DNA of 44,721 nt from Streptomyces sp. CBMA291 (GCF_014596525.1 NZ_MSJP01000017.1:1-44721), one strand, 5' to 3'. Shown: positions 32,624 to 41,531, numbered from the stretch's first letter. Numbers and translations are program-made. Notes: generated from the letters alone by a model not told the origin.

Positions 32624-33723
32624 TGGAGGTCGGCCGCCCCGCCCCGGTCCGGACGGGAGGCACCGGCACGGCCCCGGGGGCCGTGCCGACGGGAGGACCG
32701 GTGAGGTCGGTGGGACCGATGGGGCCCATGGGATTCGCGGGGTCTGTGGGGTCGGCGGGGCCTGTGGGGTCGGCAGGATTCGCGGCACCGGTGGGCTCCG
32801 CAGGGCCCATGAGACCGGCGGGGCCATGGGTGCCTGTGGGGCCAGCGAGATCCGCGGGACCAGTGGGGTCCGCAGGGCCGCCCATGGGACCGGCGGGATC
32901 GGCGGGGCCTGTGGGACCGGCAGAATTCGCGGCACCGGTGGGCTCCGCAGGGCCCATGAGACCGGCGGGGTCTGTGGGGCCGGTGGGCCAAGTGGGGCCC
33001 ATGGGATCTGCGGGACCGGCAGGACCAGTGGGGCCCGTCGGAGCAGCAGGGTCCATGGGGCCCGCGGGACCGGCGGCGGGGACAGGAGACGGGGCAGGGC
33101 CCCGTCCGCTACCCCAGCGGACCTCTCTGCCCCAGCGGACCTCGCTCCCTCAACGGACCTCGCTCCCCCAGCGGACTTCCGTCCCCCAGCGCGCCTCGCT
33201 CCCCCAGCGGACCTCGCTCACGCGGGGCCGCCCGCATCCGACGGACGACCGGGTCGTTGGCTCCTATGTGCACTCATACGACCCGTTCCGTCCCCCGTAT
33301 CCGACTCCGACTCCGATCCCTGGGATGCGTCCCGCCCGGGAAACCCCGGCGGGCGCCTCGCCCACGCCGATCTACGAAGCCCTGTGCGCGGAGTACCGCA
33401 GGGCGTTCCGCACCCTGCCGGGCGACCGCTCCGGCGAGGAGGAACTGGCCTTCCGGGCCTTCGGTACGGCCCTGAGCACGGGTCTGTACGGAACCGGTCC
33501 CGTACACCGGTACGCGGCGGCGCACCCCCCGGCGTGGCAGGCGCCGCCGCCCGTGCGGCAGCCCTCCACGCAGGTGGCCCTGCCACCGGGCCCCCGGCCA
33601 TATCCCGTCTCCGGGTGCTACTTCTTGCGGCCGCGCTTCTCGCGGACCCGGACCGAGATGTGGATCGGGGTGCCCTCGAAGCCGAACTCCTCGCGGAGAC
33701 GGCGCTCGATGAAGCGGCGGTAG
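32623..33723 (+). CDS. hypothetical protein with collagen-like and hexapeptide repeats
   Basis: 366 residues. ATG 32623 overlaps the previous stop. Residues ~28-150 are a degenerate collagen-like Gly-X-Y region ([20 protein letters not shown] style). A hexapeptide LPQRTS follows in about six copies (33108-33225). Then comes a more conserved tail, [38 protein letters not shown], probably the real domain. The last 106 bases run antisense over the 3' end of der. No signal peptide. Function unknown. The repeat part is also open as a Gly-Pro-Thr-rich frame on the opposite strand. Confidence 0.65.
   Translation: MEVGRPAPVRTGGTGTAPGAVPTGGPVRSVGPMGPMGFAGSVGSAGPVGSAGFAAPVGSAGPMRPAGPWVPVGPARSAGPVGSAGPPMGPAGSAGPVGPAEFAAPVGSAGPMRPAGSVGPVGQVGPMGSAGPAGPVGPVGAAGSMGPAGPAAGTGDGAGPRPLPQRTSLPQRTSLPQRTSLPQRTSVPQRASLPQRTSLTRGRPHPTDDRVVGSYVHSYDPFRPPYPTPTPIPGMRPARETPAGASPTPIYEALCAEYRRAFRTLPGDRSGEEELAFRAFGTALSTGLYGTGPVHRYAAAHPPAWQAPPPVRQPSTQVALPPGPRPYPVSGCYFLRPRFSRTRTEMWIGVPSKPNSSRRRRSMKRR
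33108..33225 (+). repeat. 18-bp tandem repeat encoding LPQRTS
   Basis: Roughly six copies of CTSCCCCAGCGGACCTCG with point differences (CAACGG, ACTTCC, GCGCGCC). All keep frame in the hypothetical protein. Confidence 0.75.
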
Positions 33724-35066
33724 CCCGCCTCAAGGAAGCCGGAGGCGAAGAGGACGAAACGGGGCGGCTTGGTGCCCGCCTGGGTGCCGAAGAGGATACG
33801 GGGCTGCTTGCCGCCGCGGATCGGGTGCGGGTGGGCCGCGACGATCTCGCCGAGGAAAGCGTTGAGCCGGCCGGTGGGGACCCGGGTCTCCCAGCCCGCG
33901 AGCGCGGTCTCGATGGCCGGGACCAGCTTGTCCATGTGCCGGCCGGTCTTGGCGGAGACGTTGACCCGGGGCGCCCAGGAGACCTGCTGCATCTCCGTCT
34001 CGATCTCGCGCTCCAGGTAGTAGCGGCGCTCCTCGTCCAGCTCGTCCCACTTGTTGTAGGCGATGACGATGGCGCGGCCCGACTCGACCGCCATCGTGAT
34101 GATGCGCTGGTCCTGCACCGAGATGCTGTCGCTGGTGTCGATGAGGATGACGGCCACCTCCGCCTTCTCCACGGCGGCGGCGGTGCGCAGGGAGGCGTAG
34201 TAGTCCGCGCCCTCCTGGAGGTGGACCTTCTTGCGGATGCCCGCCGTGTCGACGAACTTCCACGTCACGCCGCCGAGCTCGATCAGCTCGTCGACCGGGT
34301 CGCGGGTGGTGCCCGCCAGCTCGTTGACGACGACGCGGTCCTCGCCCGCCACCTTGTTGAGCAGGGAGGACTTGCCGACGTTCGGGCGGCCGATGAGGGC
34401 GATGCGGCGGGGGCCGCCGACCACGTTGCCGAAGCGCTGCTCGGGGGCCTCGGGGAGGACCTTCAGGACCTCGTCGAGGAGGTCGCCGGTGCCCCGGCCG
34501 TGCAGCGAGGAGACCGGGAACGGCTCGCCGAGGCCCAGGGACCAGAGCATCGCCGCGTCGGCCTCGCCGGACTGTCCGTCGACCTTGTTGGCGGCGAGGA
34601 CGACCGGCTTCCCGGCGCGGCGGAGCAGCTTGACGACGGCCTCGTCGGTGTCGGTGGCGCCGACGGTGGCGTCCACGACGAAGAGACAGGCGTCGGCGGC
34701 CTCGATGGCGTACTCCGCCTGGATGGCGACGGAGGCGTCGATGCCGAGGACGTCCTGCTCCCAGCCGCCGGTGTCGACGACCTTGAAGCGGCGCCCGGCC
34801 CATTCGGCCTCGTAGGTGACGCGGTCGCGGGTGACGCCCGGCTTGTCCTCGACGACGGCCTCGCGGCGGCCGATGATCCGGTTCACCAGGGTCGACTTGC
34901 CGACGTTCGGCCGGCCGACGACGGCGAGGACGGGGAGCGGGCCGTGCCCGGCCTCCTCGATCGCGCCCTCGACCTCTTCGGCGTCGAAGCCCTCTTCGGA
35001 GGCGAGCTCCATGAACTCCGCGTACTCGGCGTCGCCAAGTGCCCCGTGGTCGTGCTGGTCGTTCAT
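33618..35066 (-). CDS. der: ribosome biogenesis GTPase Der (EngA)
   Basis: 482 residues. Two tandem GTPase domains, each with a complete set of motifs. G1 is GRPNVGKST (~51) and GRPNVGKSS (~225). G3 is DTGG and DTAG. G4 is NKVD and NKWD. A C-terminal KH-like domain ([46 protein letters not shown]...REKRGRKK) follows. Essential for 50S subunit assembly. The acidic N-terminal extension of ~45 residues is typical of actinobacteria. AAGGAA precedes ATG 35066. It is downstream of the PlsC-like gene by 70 bp. Confidence 0.97.
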   Translation of the reverse strand: MNDQHDHGALGDAEYAEFMELASEEGFDAEEVEGAIEEAGHGPLPVLAVVGRPNVGKSTLVNRIIGRREAVVEDKPGVTRDRVTYEAEWAGRRFKVVDTGGWEQDVLGIDASVAIQAEYAIEAADACLFVVDATVGATDTDEAVVKLLRRAGKPVVLAANKVDGQSGEADAAMLWSLGLGEPFPVSSLHGRGTGDLLDEVLKVLPEAPEQRFGNVVGGPRRIALIGRPNVGKSSLLNKVAGEDRVVVNELAGTTRDPVDELIELGGVTWKFVDTAGIRKKVHLQEGADYYASLRTAAAVEKAEVAVILIDTSDSISVQDQRIITMAVESGRAIVIAYNKWDELDEERRYYLEREIETEMQQVSWAPRVNVSAKTGRHMDKLVPAIETALAGWETRVPTGRLNAFLGEIVAAHPHPIRGGKQPRILFGTQAGTKPPRFVLFASGFLEAGYRRFIERRLREEFGFEGTPIHISVRVREKRGRKK

Positions 35067-35136
35067 GAAGTCCGTTCCTTGATCATTCGTGGTCGGTGGG
35101 TCCCCGGGCCGCGGGGCCCACTACTGGGAGTGTCGC

Positions 35137-35781
35137 TCAGCGCCCGGTGAGGCGCCTGGCGTTTTCCAGGTGGTCGGTGAGCTTCCCCTGGATGCGTACG
35201 GTGGCCTCGTCCAGCGCCTTGCGGGTGCGGCGGCCGGAGCCGTCGCCCGCTTCGAAGGCGTCGCCGAAGACGACGTCGACCCGGCCGCGCAGCGGCGGCA
35301 GCGCCTTGACCAGGCGGCCCCTGCGCTCGGTGCTGCCCAGCACCGCCACCGGGACGATCGGTGCGCCGCTGCGGACGGCGAAGTAGGCGAGGCCCGCGCG
35401 GAGCGACGCGAAGTCGCCCTCGCCCCGGGTGCCCTCGGGGAAGATCCCGAGGACGCCGCCCTGCTCCAGGACGCCCAGGGCGTTGCCTATCGCGGTGCGG
35501 TCGGTGCCGTGGCGGTCCACCTTGACCTGCCCGATGCCTTCGAGGAAGCCACCGAGCGGGCCGACGAACGCTTCCTTCTTGATGAGGAAGTGCACGGGTC
35601 GCGGGGCGGTGCCCATGAGCATGGGGCCGTCGATGTTGTGCGCGTGGTTGACGGCGAGGATGACGGGACCGGCGGCCGGCACCCGCCAGGCGCCGAGGAC
35701 GCGCGGCTTCCACAGGCCGTACATCAGACCGATGCCGATGCGTCGGCCGACGGCGGCGCCCTTCTCGGAGGGCAGGGTCAC
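35137..35781 (-). CDS. 1-acyl-sn-glycerol-3-phosphate acyltransferase family protein (PlsC-like)
   Basis: 214 residues. The acyltransferase block I is NHAHNIDGPM (HX4D), block II around FVGPLGGFLEGIGQVKVDR, block III FPEGTRGEG and block IV VPVAVLGSTE. Transfers an acyl chain to lysophosphatidate or a related acceptor at the membrane. The GTG start at 35781 overlaps the cmk stop (GTGA). The cmk-plsC-der arrangement is conserved in actinobacteria. Confidence 0.92.
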   Translation of the reverse strand: MTLPSEKGAAVGRRIGIGLMYGLWKPRVLGAWRVPAAGPVILAVNHAHNIDGPMLMGTAPRPVHFLIKKEAFVGPLGGFLEGIGQVKVDRHGTDRTAIGNALGVLEQGGVLGIFPEGTRGEGDFASLRAGLAYFAVRSGAPIVPVAVLGSTERRGRLVKALPPLRGRVDVVFGDAFEAGDGSGRRTRKALDEATVRIQGKLTDHLENARRLTGR

Positions 35782-36476
35782 TGGGCGGCCGTCCCCTTCT
35801 CCGCGCCGGTGGCCGCGCGCCGCTCGTCCACCAGGGTGACGACGCACTCGATGACCTGGTCGAGGGTGAGTTCGGTGGTGTCGATCTCGACGGCGTCGCC
35901 GGCCTTGGCCAGCGGGGAGGTCTTACGGCTGGAGTCGGCCGTGTCCCGCTTGATCAGGGCTTCCTTCGTCGCGTGGACGTCGACGCCCTTCAGCTCGCCG
36001 GAGCGGCGGGCGGCGCGGGCCTCGGGCGAGGCGGTGAGGAAGATCTTCAGATCGGCGTCGGGCAGGACGGTGATGCCGATGTCCCGGCCCTCGACGACGA
36101 TGCCGTGCTCGGCGCCCCGGGCGATGGACCGCTGAAGCTCGGTGATGAGGGTGCGCACCTCGGGGACGGCGCTGACGGCGCTGACGTTGGAGGTGACCTC
36201 CTCGGTCCGGATGGGACCGGAGGCGTCGGCGCCGTCCACGGTGATGGTGGGACGGGCCGGGTCGGTGCCGGAGACGATGACGGGCTTGGCCGCGGCGTTG
36301 GCGACGGCGTCCGCGTCGTTCACGTCGACGCCGTTGCTGATCATCCACCAGGTGATCGCCCGGTACTGCGCGCCGGTGTCGAGGTAGCTCAGCCCCAGCT
36401 TGGCGGCGACCGCCTTCGAGGTGCTGGACTTGCCCGTGCCGGAGGGCCCGTCGATGGCGACGATCACGGATTCCAC
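35778..36476 (-). CDS. cmk: (d)CMP kinase
   Basis: 232 residues. The P-loop AIDGPSGTGKSSTSKAVAAKLGLSYLDTGAQYRAIT lies at the N-terminus, where D and R contact CMP. VVEGRDIGITVLPDADLKIFLTASPEARAARR is the conserved kinase core. Phosphorylates CMP and dCMP with ATP. The GTG start (MESVIVAIDG) at 36476 is chosen by alignment to the P-loop start; AAGG lies 10 bases upstream. First of the translationally linked cmk-plsC pair. Confidence 0.96.
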   Translation of the reverse strand: MESVIVAIDGPSGTGKSSTSKAVAAKLGLSYLDTGAQYRAITWWMISNGVDVNDADAVANAAAKPVIVSGTDPARPTITVDGADASGPIRTEEVTSNVSAVSAVPEVRTLITELQRSIARGAEHGIVVEGRDIGITVLPDADLKIFLTASPEARAARRSGELKGVDVHATKEALIKRDTADSSRKTSPLAKAGDAVEIDTTELTLDQVIECVVTLVDERRAATGAEKGTAAQ

Positions 36477-36808
36477 GGTGGGAACACCTTCCTGGGATGA
36501 GCGGCGGGGCCCGGCGGAGTTGCGGGGGACCCCCACAAGGTTACCGAGTCCCACGCACCCGTTCGGCCCAGGCCACGTCGAGGCGGGGACCCAGGCCACG
36601 TCAGGGCCGGGTCCGGGCCACGTCAGGGCGGGCGGGGGGGCCTGACGGCCGGGGTCCCCGGCCGGCCTGCGGGGCCCCGCCGGTCCTCAGGGCCTGCCCG
36701 GTCCCACAAGGGCCCGCCCAGTCCACAGGCCCCACCCGGTCCCACAAGGGTCCGCGCGGGCCCGCCCGGCGGGGCCGGGGGTCCGGACCCGTACCCCCGC
36801 CGTCGTCC
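36477..36808. repeat. 332-bp spacer with short direct repeats and a GC hairpin
   Basis: GGCCACGTC occurs three times with 22-23 bp spacing (36571, 36594, 36616). CCCGGTCCCACAAGGG occurs twice, perfectly, at 36697-36712 and 36735-36750. GGCCGGGG-T-CCCCGGCC (about 36647-36663) may terminate tyrA. No gene is seen. Confidence 0.6.
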
Positions 36809-37897
36809 TCACCCCGCCCGCAGTCCCCATCCCCGTTCCTGGAGGGCCTTGGCCAGGGTCGGGGCAGCCGAGGGTTCCACCATGAGCTGGACGAGGCCGG
36901 CCTGCTGGCCGGTGGCGTGTTCGATGCGGACGTCCTCGACGTTGACTCCGGCGCGGCCCGCGTCGGCGAAGATGCGGGCGAGTTCGCCGGGCTGGTCGCT
37001 GATGAGGACGGCGACGGTCTCGTAGGCGGTGGGGGCCGCGCCGTGCTTGCCGGGGACGCGGGCGCGTCCGGCGTTGCCCCGGCGCAGCACGTCCTCGACG
37101 CCCGAGACGCCTCCCTTGCGCTCCTCCTCGTCGGCGGACTGGAGGGAGCGCAGGGCGCGGACCGTCTCGTCGAGGTCGGCGGCGACGCCGGAGAGGACGT
37201 CGGCGACGGGACCGGGATTGGCGGAGAGGATGTCGATCCACATGCGCGGGTCGGACGCGGCGATGCGGGTGACGTCGCGGATGCCCTGCCCGCAGAGGCG
37301 TACGGCCGACTCCTCGGCGTCCTCCAGGCGCGCGGCGACCAGGGAGGAGACCAGCTGCGGGGTGTGGGAGACCAGGGCGACCGCCCGGTCGTGGGCGTCG
37401 GCTTCCATGACGACGGGCACGGCCCGGCAGAGGGCGACCAGCTCCAGGGCGAGGTTGAGGACCTCGGTGTCGGTGGCCCGGGTGGGGGTGAGGACCCAGG
37501 GGCGGCCCTCGAAGAGGTCGGCGGTGCCCGCGAGGGGCCCGGAGCGCTCCTTGCCCGCCATGGGGTGGGTGCCGATGTACGGGGTGAGGTCGAGGCCCCG
37601 GGCGGCCAGCTCGCGCTGGGGGCCGCCCTTGACGCTGGCGACGTCCAGGTAGCCGCGGGCGAGCCTGGCGGTCATGGCCTCGGCGAGAGTGTCGGCCACA
37701 TGGGCGGGGGGAACGGCGACGACGACGAGGTCGACCGGGCCCTCGGGGGCGGCGTCGGTGCCCGCGCCGAGCGCGGCGGCGGTGCGGGCGCGGGCCGGGT
37801 CGTGGTCGCGGAGGTGGACGGTGACGCCCCGGCCCGCGAGGGCGAGCGCGGCGGAGGTGCCGATCAGTCCGGTGCCGATGACGAGCGCTGTTCTCAC
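36809..37897 (-). CDS. tyrA: prephenate dehydrogenase with C-terminal ACT domain
   Basis: 362 residues. NAD-binding GTGLIGTSAALALAGRG at the N-terminus, catalytic YIGTHPMAGKERSGPLAG, and the helical dimerisation part LVSHTPQLVSSLVAARL. A C-terminal ACT domain (YETVAVLISDQPGELARIFADAGRAGVNVEDVRIEHATGQQAGLVQLMVEP) probably senses tyrosine. Converts prephenate to 4-hydroxyphenylpyruvate in tyrosine synthesis. The GTG start overlaps the chorismate mutase stop by 4 bases, so prephenate production and use are coupled. Confidence 0.95.
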   Translation of the reverse strand: MRTALVIGTGLIGTSAALALAGRGVTVHLRDHDPARARTAAALGAGTDAAPEGPVDLVVVAVPPAHVADTLAEAMTARLARGYLDVASVKGGPQRELAARGLDLTPYIGTHPMAGKERSGPLAGTADLFEGRPWVLTPTRATDTEVLNLALELVALCRAVPVVMEADAHDRAVALVSHTPQLVSSLVAARLEDAEESAVRLCGQGIRDVTRIAASDPRMWIDILSANPGPVADVLSGVAADLDETVRALRSLQSADEEERKGGVSGVEDVLRRGNAGRARVPGKHGAAPTAYETVAVLISDQPGELARIFADAGRAGVNVEDVRIEHATGQQAGLVQLMVEPSAAPTLAKALQERGWGLRAG

Positions 37898-38256
37898 GGG
37901 GCGATGTCCTTGCGCAGGGCGGCCGCGGCGCCGAGGTAGACGTGCGCGATCCGGGTCTTGGGGAGGTCGGTCTCGACATGGGCGAGGAGGCGGACGACCC
38001 TCGGCATCGCGCCTTCGACGTCGAGTTCCCGTGCGCAGAGCAGCGGGACGTCGGCGATCCCGTGGTGCCGCACGGCGGCGGCGGGGAAGTCGCTGTGCAG
38101 ATCGGGCGTGGCGGTGAACCAGATGCTGATGAGGTCGTCGGCGGTGAGCCCGTTGCGGTCGAGGACGGCGGTGAGCAGCTCCCGCACCTGTTCGCCCATG
38201 TGCCCGGCCTCGTCCCGCTCCAGCTGGACGGCTCCTCGGACCGCTCGTACCGCCAC
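37894..38256 (-). CDS. aroH: chorismate mutase, AroH type
   Basis: 120 residues, the usual size of trimeric AroH enzymes. MAVRAVRGAVQLERDEAGHMGEQVRELLTAVLDRNGL, then ISIWFTATPDLHSDFPAAAVRHHGIADVPLLCARELDVEGAMPRVVRLLAHVET matches the Bacillus-type fold, with Arg and Glu active-site residues. Converts chorismate to prephenate for the adjacent tyrA. GTG 38256 is preceded by GGAG at six bases. Confidence 0.95.
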   Translation of the reverse strand: MAVRAVRGAVQLERDEAGHMGEQVRELLTAVLDRNGLTADDLISIWFTATPDLHSDFPAAAVRHHGIADVPLLCARELDVEGAMPRVVRLLAHVETDLPKTRIAHVYLGAAAALRKDIAP

Positions 38257-38331
38257 GTCCTGCTCCTCACGCCTGCGTCGTTGCTCGGATCAGCCTAGTC
38301 AGGGACGGGGGCGGGGCGTCGCGGCGCCCGC

Positions 38332-38421
38332 CTTCCGAGACGCGTACGGCCTGGTCCGCGTCTTCCGGGACGCGTACGGTCCGGCGCGCGCGTTCCGTGA
38401 CACGCACGGCCCGGTATCGGC
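38332..38421. repeat. three 30-bp degenerate tandem repeats
   Basis: Units at 38332-38361, 38362-38391 and 38392-38421, each beginning (C/G)TTCCG(A/G/T)GAC(G/A)CG followed by (T/C)ACGG. They lie between the divergent aroH and Rieske genes. A 10-residue pattern FRDAYGPARA would be encoded if translated, but no start or function is evident. Confidence 0.65.
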
Positions 38422-38547
38422 CCTGCGTCCGCCCTGTGCCCGCACGGTGTCCGCCCTTCGGGGCGCGTGCGGCCAGGTGGGGGACCCGGCGTCGCGGGCG
38501 CGGGCGTGTCGCCGCCTCCGGCGGGGGCCGGGCGCCAAGCTGGCCGT

Positions 38548-39054
38548 ATGACCTCTCGCGCCACGACGCGCCGTACCGTCCTGTTCACCGCCGCCGCGCT
38601 GACGACGGGCTGCGGCTCGGACGACGGGGGCGACGGCGGCATGTCCACCGCCACGCCGGAGATCACCGGTACGGCCCCCGGTACGCCGAGGACCCCGGAG
38701 ACCCCCGCGTCCCCGAAGTCTCCGGAGGCGGGCGGCACCACCCCCGCCACTCCCCCGGTCTCGCCCGGCGAGCGGCTGGCGAGCACCTCGGAGATCCCGG
38801 TCGGCGGCGGCAAGGTCATCACCAAGGCGAAGGTGGTGGTCACCCAGCCGAAGGCCGGGGAGTTCAAGGCGTTCTCGGCGATCTGCACCCATCAGGGCTG
38901 CACGGTGGACAAGGTCGCGGACGGCACGATCGACTGCCCGTGCCACGGCTCCAAATACCGGATCGCGGACGGCACGGTGGCGGCGGGTCCCGCGCCGCGC
39001 CCGCTGCCCCCGGAGCGGATCACCGTCTCGGGGGACACGATCACGCTGGCGTAG
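38548..39054 (+). CDS. Rieske [2Fe-2S] lipoprotein
   Basis: 168 residues. A Tat-like TTRR before a hydrophobic stretch and a lipobox LTTGC (C22), so it is anchored on the outer face of the membrane. A Pro/Thr/Gly linker leads to the Rieske domain, whose cluster ligands are CTHQGC and CPCHGS. About 100 residues suffice for the domain. Likely an electron-transfer protein without a bound bc1 complex here; the partner is unknown. ATG 38548 has no strong Shine-Dalgarno. Confidence 0.92.
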   Translation: MTSRATTRRTVLFTAAALTTGCGSDDGGDGGMSTATPEITGTAPGTPRTPETPASPKSPEAGGTTPATPPVSPGERLASTSEIPVGGGKVITKAKVVVTQPKAGEFKAFSAICTHQGCTVDKVADGTIDCPCHGSKYRIADGTVAAGPAPRPLPPERITVSGDTITLA

Positions 39055-39064
39055 CCTGACCGGC

Positions 39065-39754
39065 ATGACCCCGGAAGAGCTGGTGCGCGATCACACGGTC
39101 TACTCCTGTGTGATGGGTTCCCGCGCGTTCGGACTCGCGACCGAGGACAGCGATACGGACCTCCGGGGCGTCTACCGGGCCCCGACCGCGCTGTTCTGGC
39201 GCTTCGACAAGCCTCCGGCGCATGTGGAAGGGCCCGCCGACGAGCAGTTCAGCTGGGAGCTGGAACGCTTCTGCGAGCTGGCCCTGCGCAACAACCCGAA
39301 CGTCCTGGAGTGCCTCCACTCCCCCCTCGTCGAGCGGGTCGACGACCTGGGCCGGGAGCTGCTCTCGCTGCGCGGCGCCTTCCTCTCCCGGCAGGCCCAC
39401 GCCACCTTCGTCCGGTACGCCGACGGCCAGCGCCGCAAGCTGGAGGCGGACCTGCGCCAGTACGGGCAGCCCCGCTGGAAGCACGTCATGCATCTGCTGC
39501 GGCTCCTGGGGAGCTGCCGGGACCTGCTGCGCAGCGGGGAGCTGCGGATCGACGTCGGCGAGGAGCGGGCGGGGCTGCTCGCGGTCAAGCGGGGCGAGGT
39601 GTCCTGGCCGGAGGCGGAGCGCCGGATGAACCGGCTCAGGGACGAGGCCGAACGCGCCCAGGACACGAGCCCGCTGCCGGAGTCCCCGGACCGGGCGCGG
39701 GTCGAGGACTTCCTGGTCCGCGCCCGCCGCGCCTCGGCCCTCGCCACCCCCTGA
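39065..39754 (+). CDS. nucleotidyltransferase domain protein (RlaP type)
   Basis: 229 residues. The polymerase-beta-like motif GSRAFGLATEDSDTDLRGVY (residues ~18-37), with the DxD pair, matches the DUF2204/RlaP-type family that often accompanies RNA ligases. The C-terminal half is helical (WKHVMHLLRLLGSCRDLLRSGELRIDVGEERAGLLAVKRGEV). The target nucleic acid or protein is unknown; no RNA ligase gene is in the window. It starts 11 bp after the Rieske stop and converges with the ADP-ribosylglycohydrolase with 17 bp between stops. Confidence 0.85.
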   Translation: MTPEELVRDHTVYSCVMGSRAFGLATEDSDTDLRGVYRAPTALFWRFDKPPAHVEGPADEQFSWELERFCELALRNNPNVLECLHSPLVERVDDLGRELLSLRGAFLSRQAHATFVRYADGQRRKLEADLRQYGQPRWKHVMHLLRLLGSCRDLLRSGELRIDVGEERAGLLAVKRGEVSWPEAERRMNRLRDEAERAQDTSPLPESPDRARVEDFLVRARRASALATP

Positions 39755-39771
39755 CACCTCCCTCCGGCGCC

Positions 39772-40797
39772 TCACGCGTCCCAGAGCGCCCCGAAGGCCA
39801 GCAGCTCGCCCCGGTACTCGACGCGCTCGGCCCACTCCCCCGGCCAGGCGTCGGCGCCGAGGTGGGCCCCGGCGAAGGTGCCCGCGAGGGCGGCGATCGA
39901 GTCGGAGTCGCCCCGGGTGCAGGCGGCGCGGCGCAGGGCGGTGAGGGGTTCGCCGGGGAAGAGCAGGAAGCAGAGGAGCCCGGTGGCGAGGGCTTCCTCG
40001 GCGATCCAGCCGTCTCCGGTGTACGTGCAGGGGTCCAGCTCGGGTTCGGCCGTGCGCTGGACGGCGTCCAGGCGCTCCAGGACCGCCAGGCACTCGTCCC
40101 AGCCTCGCCGGATGAAGGAGAGGGCGTCGGCGTCCTGGGAGCGGGTCCACAGGTCGCCGAGCCACCGTTCCCGGTAGACGGAGCGGTTCTCGTACGCGTA
40201 CGAGCGCAGCCTGCCGACGAGGCCCGCGGGGTCGGTGCCCCGGGCGAGCAGGTGGACGGCGTGGGCGGTGAGGTCGGAGGCGGCGAGCGCGGTGGGGTGG
40301 CCGTGGGTCAGGGCCGACTGGAGCTGGGCGGCGCCCGCCCGCTGCTCGTCGTCGAGCCCGGGGACGAGGCCGACGGGGGCGACCCTCATGTTGGCGCCGC
40401 AGCCCTTGGAGTGGATCCGGGAGGCGTCCTGCCACAGGGCGTCGGTCATCAGGGCCTGGCAGGCGGCCAGGCAGGTGTTCCCGGGGGCGCGGTTGTTCTC
40501 GGGCGAGCGGTACCAGTCGACGTACTCCTGCCGCAGGGGTCCGACGAGCCGCTCCGGGGCGAGCGGGCCCCGGTCCGTCGCGGTTCTGATGCCCCGGGCG
40601 AAGGCGAGGGTCATCTGGGTGTCGTCGGTGACGTACGCGGTGCCCCGGGCGAGCGGCAGTGGCATCTCCCGCCAGGGACCGTACGAGGAGAGGATCGACG
40701 GCACGTCCTTGAACTCGGTGGGGAAGCCGAGCGCGTCGCCGAGGGCCCCTCCGAGCAGGGCTCCGGTCGCGGCGCGCTTGGGGTGCTTGGGGGTCAC
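39772..40797 (-). CDS. ADP-ribosylglycohydrolase family protein
   Basis: 341 residues. ATGALLGGALGDALGFPTEF opens the ADPRH fold. Metal ligands are in AYVTDDTQMTLAFARGI and TRGDSDSIAALAGTFAGAHLGAD, and GNTCLAACQAL is also conserved. Family members release ADP-ribose from ADP-ribosylated proteins or related molecules. The GTG start overlaps the Nudix regulator stop (GTGA). It is the fourth gene of the NAD-salvage operon, where it could supply ADP-ribose, the usual NrtR effector. Confidence 0.94.
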   Translation of the reverse strand: MTPKHPKRAATGALLGGALGDALGFPTEFKDVPSILSSYGPWREMPLPLARGTAYVTDDTQMTLAFARGIRTATDRGPLAPERLVGPLRQEYVDWYRSPENNRAPGNTCLAACQALMTDALWQDASRIHSKGCGANMRVAPVGLVPGLDDEQRAGAAQLQSALTHGHPTALAASDLTAHAVHLLARGTDPAGLVGRLRSYAYENRSVYRERWLGDLWTRSQDADALSFIRRGWDECLAVLERLDAVQRTAEPELDPCTYTGDGWIAEEALATGLLCFLLFPGEPLTALRRAACTRGDSDSIAALAGTFAGAHLGADAWPGEWAERVEYRGELLAFGALWDA

Positions 40798-41531
40798 GAG
40801 GGGTGTCCTTCCGGTCGCAGCAGGGGCGGGTGGAGGGTGGTGGCCCCGCCCGCGCGGTAGAGGGCGGCGGGTTTGCCCCGGCCGCCGGTGAGGCGCGGTG
40901 GTCCTTCGACGGCCTGGACGAAGCCGGGGGTGGCGAGGACCTTGCGCCGGAAGTTGGGGCGGTCGAGCGGGACGCCCCAGACCGTCTCGTAGACCTGCCG
41001 CAGCTCGCCGAGGGTGAATTCGGGCGGGCAGAAGGCGGTCGCGAGGCAGGTGTACTCAAGGCGGGCGCCGACCCGTTCGTGGGCGTCGGCGAGGATCCGG
41101 TCGTGGTCGAAGGCGAGGCCGCTCGCCGTGTCGTACGGCATCCAGCGGGCCTGGGCCGCGTCGCCGCCGCCGCGCGGTTCCGGCGGGTCGGGGACGAGGG
41201 CGGTGAAGGCGACGGAGACGACCCGCATCCTCGGGTCGCGGTCCGGTGCGCTGTAGGTGCGGAGCTGTTCGAGGTGGAGTCCGGCGACGGAGGTCTCGGA
41301 GAGGCCGGTCTCCTCGGCGAGTTCGCGGCGGGCGGCCGTCTCGGCGGACTCGCGGGGCAGCAGGAAGCCGCCGGGCAGGGCCCAGGCTCCGGCGTACGGT
41401 TCCTCGCCGCGCTCGACGAGCAGGACGTGGAGGCGGTCGCCGCGCAGGGTGAGGACGGCGAGGTCGACGGTGACGGCGAAGGGCTCGAAGGAGCGCGGGT
41501 CGTATCCCTCGGGCGTGCGGTGTCCGGTCAT
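40794..41531 (-). CDS. nrtR: Nudix-domain transcriptional regulator (NrtR-like)
   Basis: 245 residues. The Nudix domain (~15-155) has an intact-looking Nudix box GGFLLPRESAETAARRELAEETGL. A C-terminal winged-helix domain (LEYTCLATAFCPPEFTLGELRQVYETVWGVPLDRPNFRRKVLATPGFVQAVEG...ALYRAGG) is the NrtR signature. NrtR proteins bind ADP-ribose and control NAD biosynthesis and salvage genes. Because the Nudix box is intact, catalysis on ADP-ribose cannot be excluded. ATGA overlap with the NadR-like gene; embedded in the salvage operon. Confidence 0.87.
   Translation of the reverse strand: MTGHRTPEGYDPRSFEPFAVTVDLAVLTLRGDRLHVLLVERGEEPYAGAWALPGGFLLPRESAETAARRELAEETGLSETSVAGLHLEQLRTYSAPDRDPRMRVVSVAFTALVPDPPEPRGGGDAAQARWMPYDTASGLAFDHDRILADAHERVGARLEYTCLATAFCPPEFTLGELRQVYETVWGVPLDRPNFRRKVLATPGFVQAVEGPPRLTGGRGKPAALYRAGGATTLHPPLLRPEGHPS

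Noticed and set aside
32451..33056. Minus-strand collagen-like frame ([15 protein letters not shown] type)
   Set aside because: Gly-Pro codons read similarly on both strands; the plus strand has an overlapping upstream gene, a start and a conserved-looking C-terminal block.
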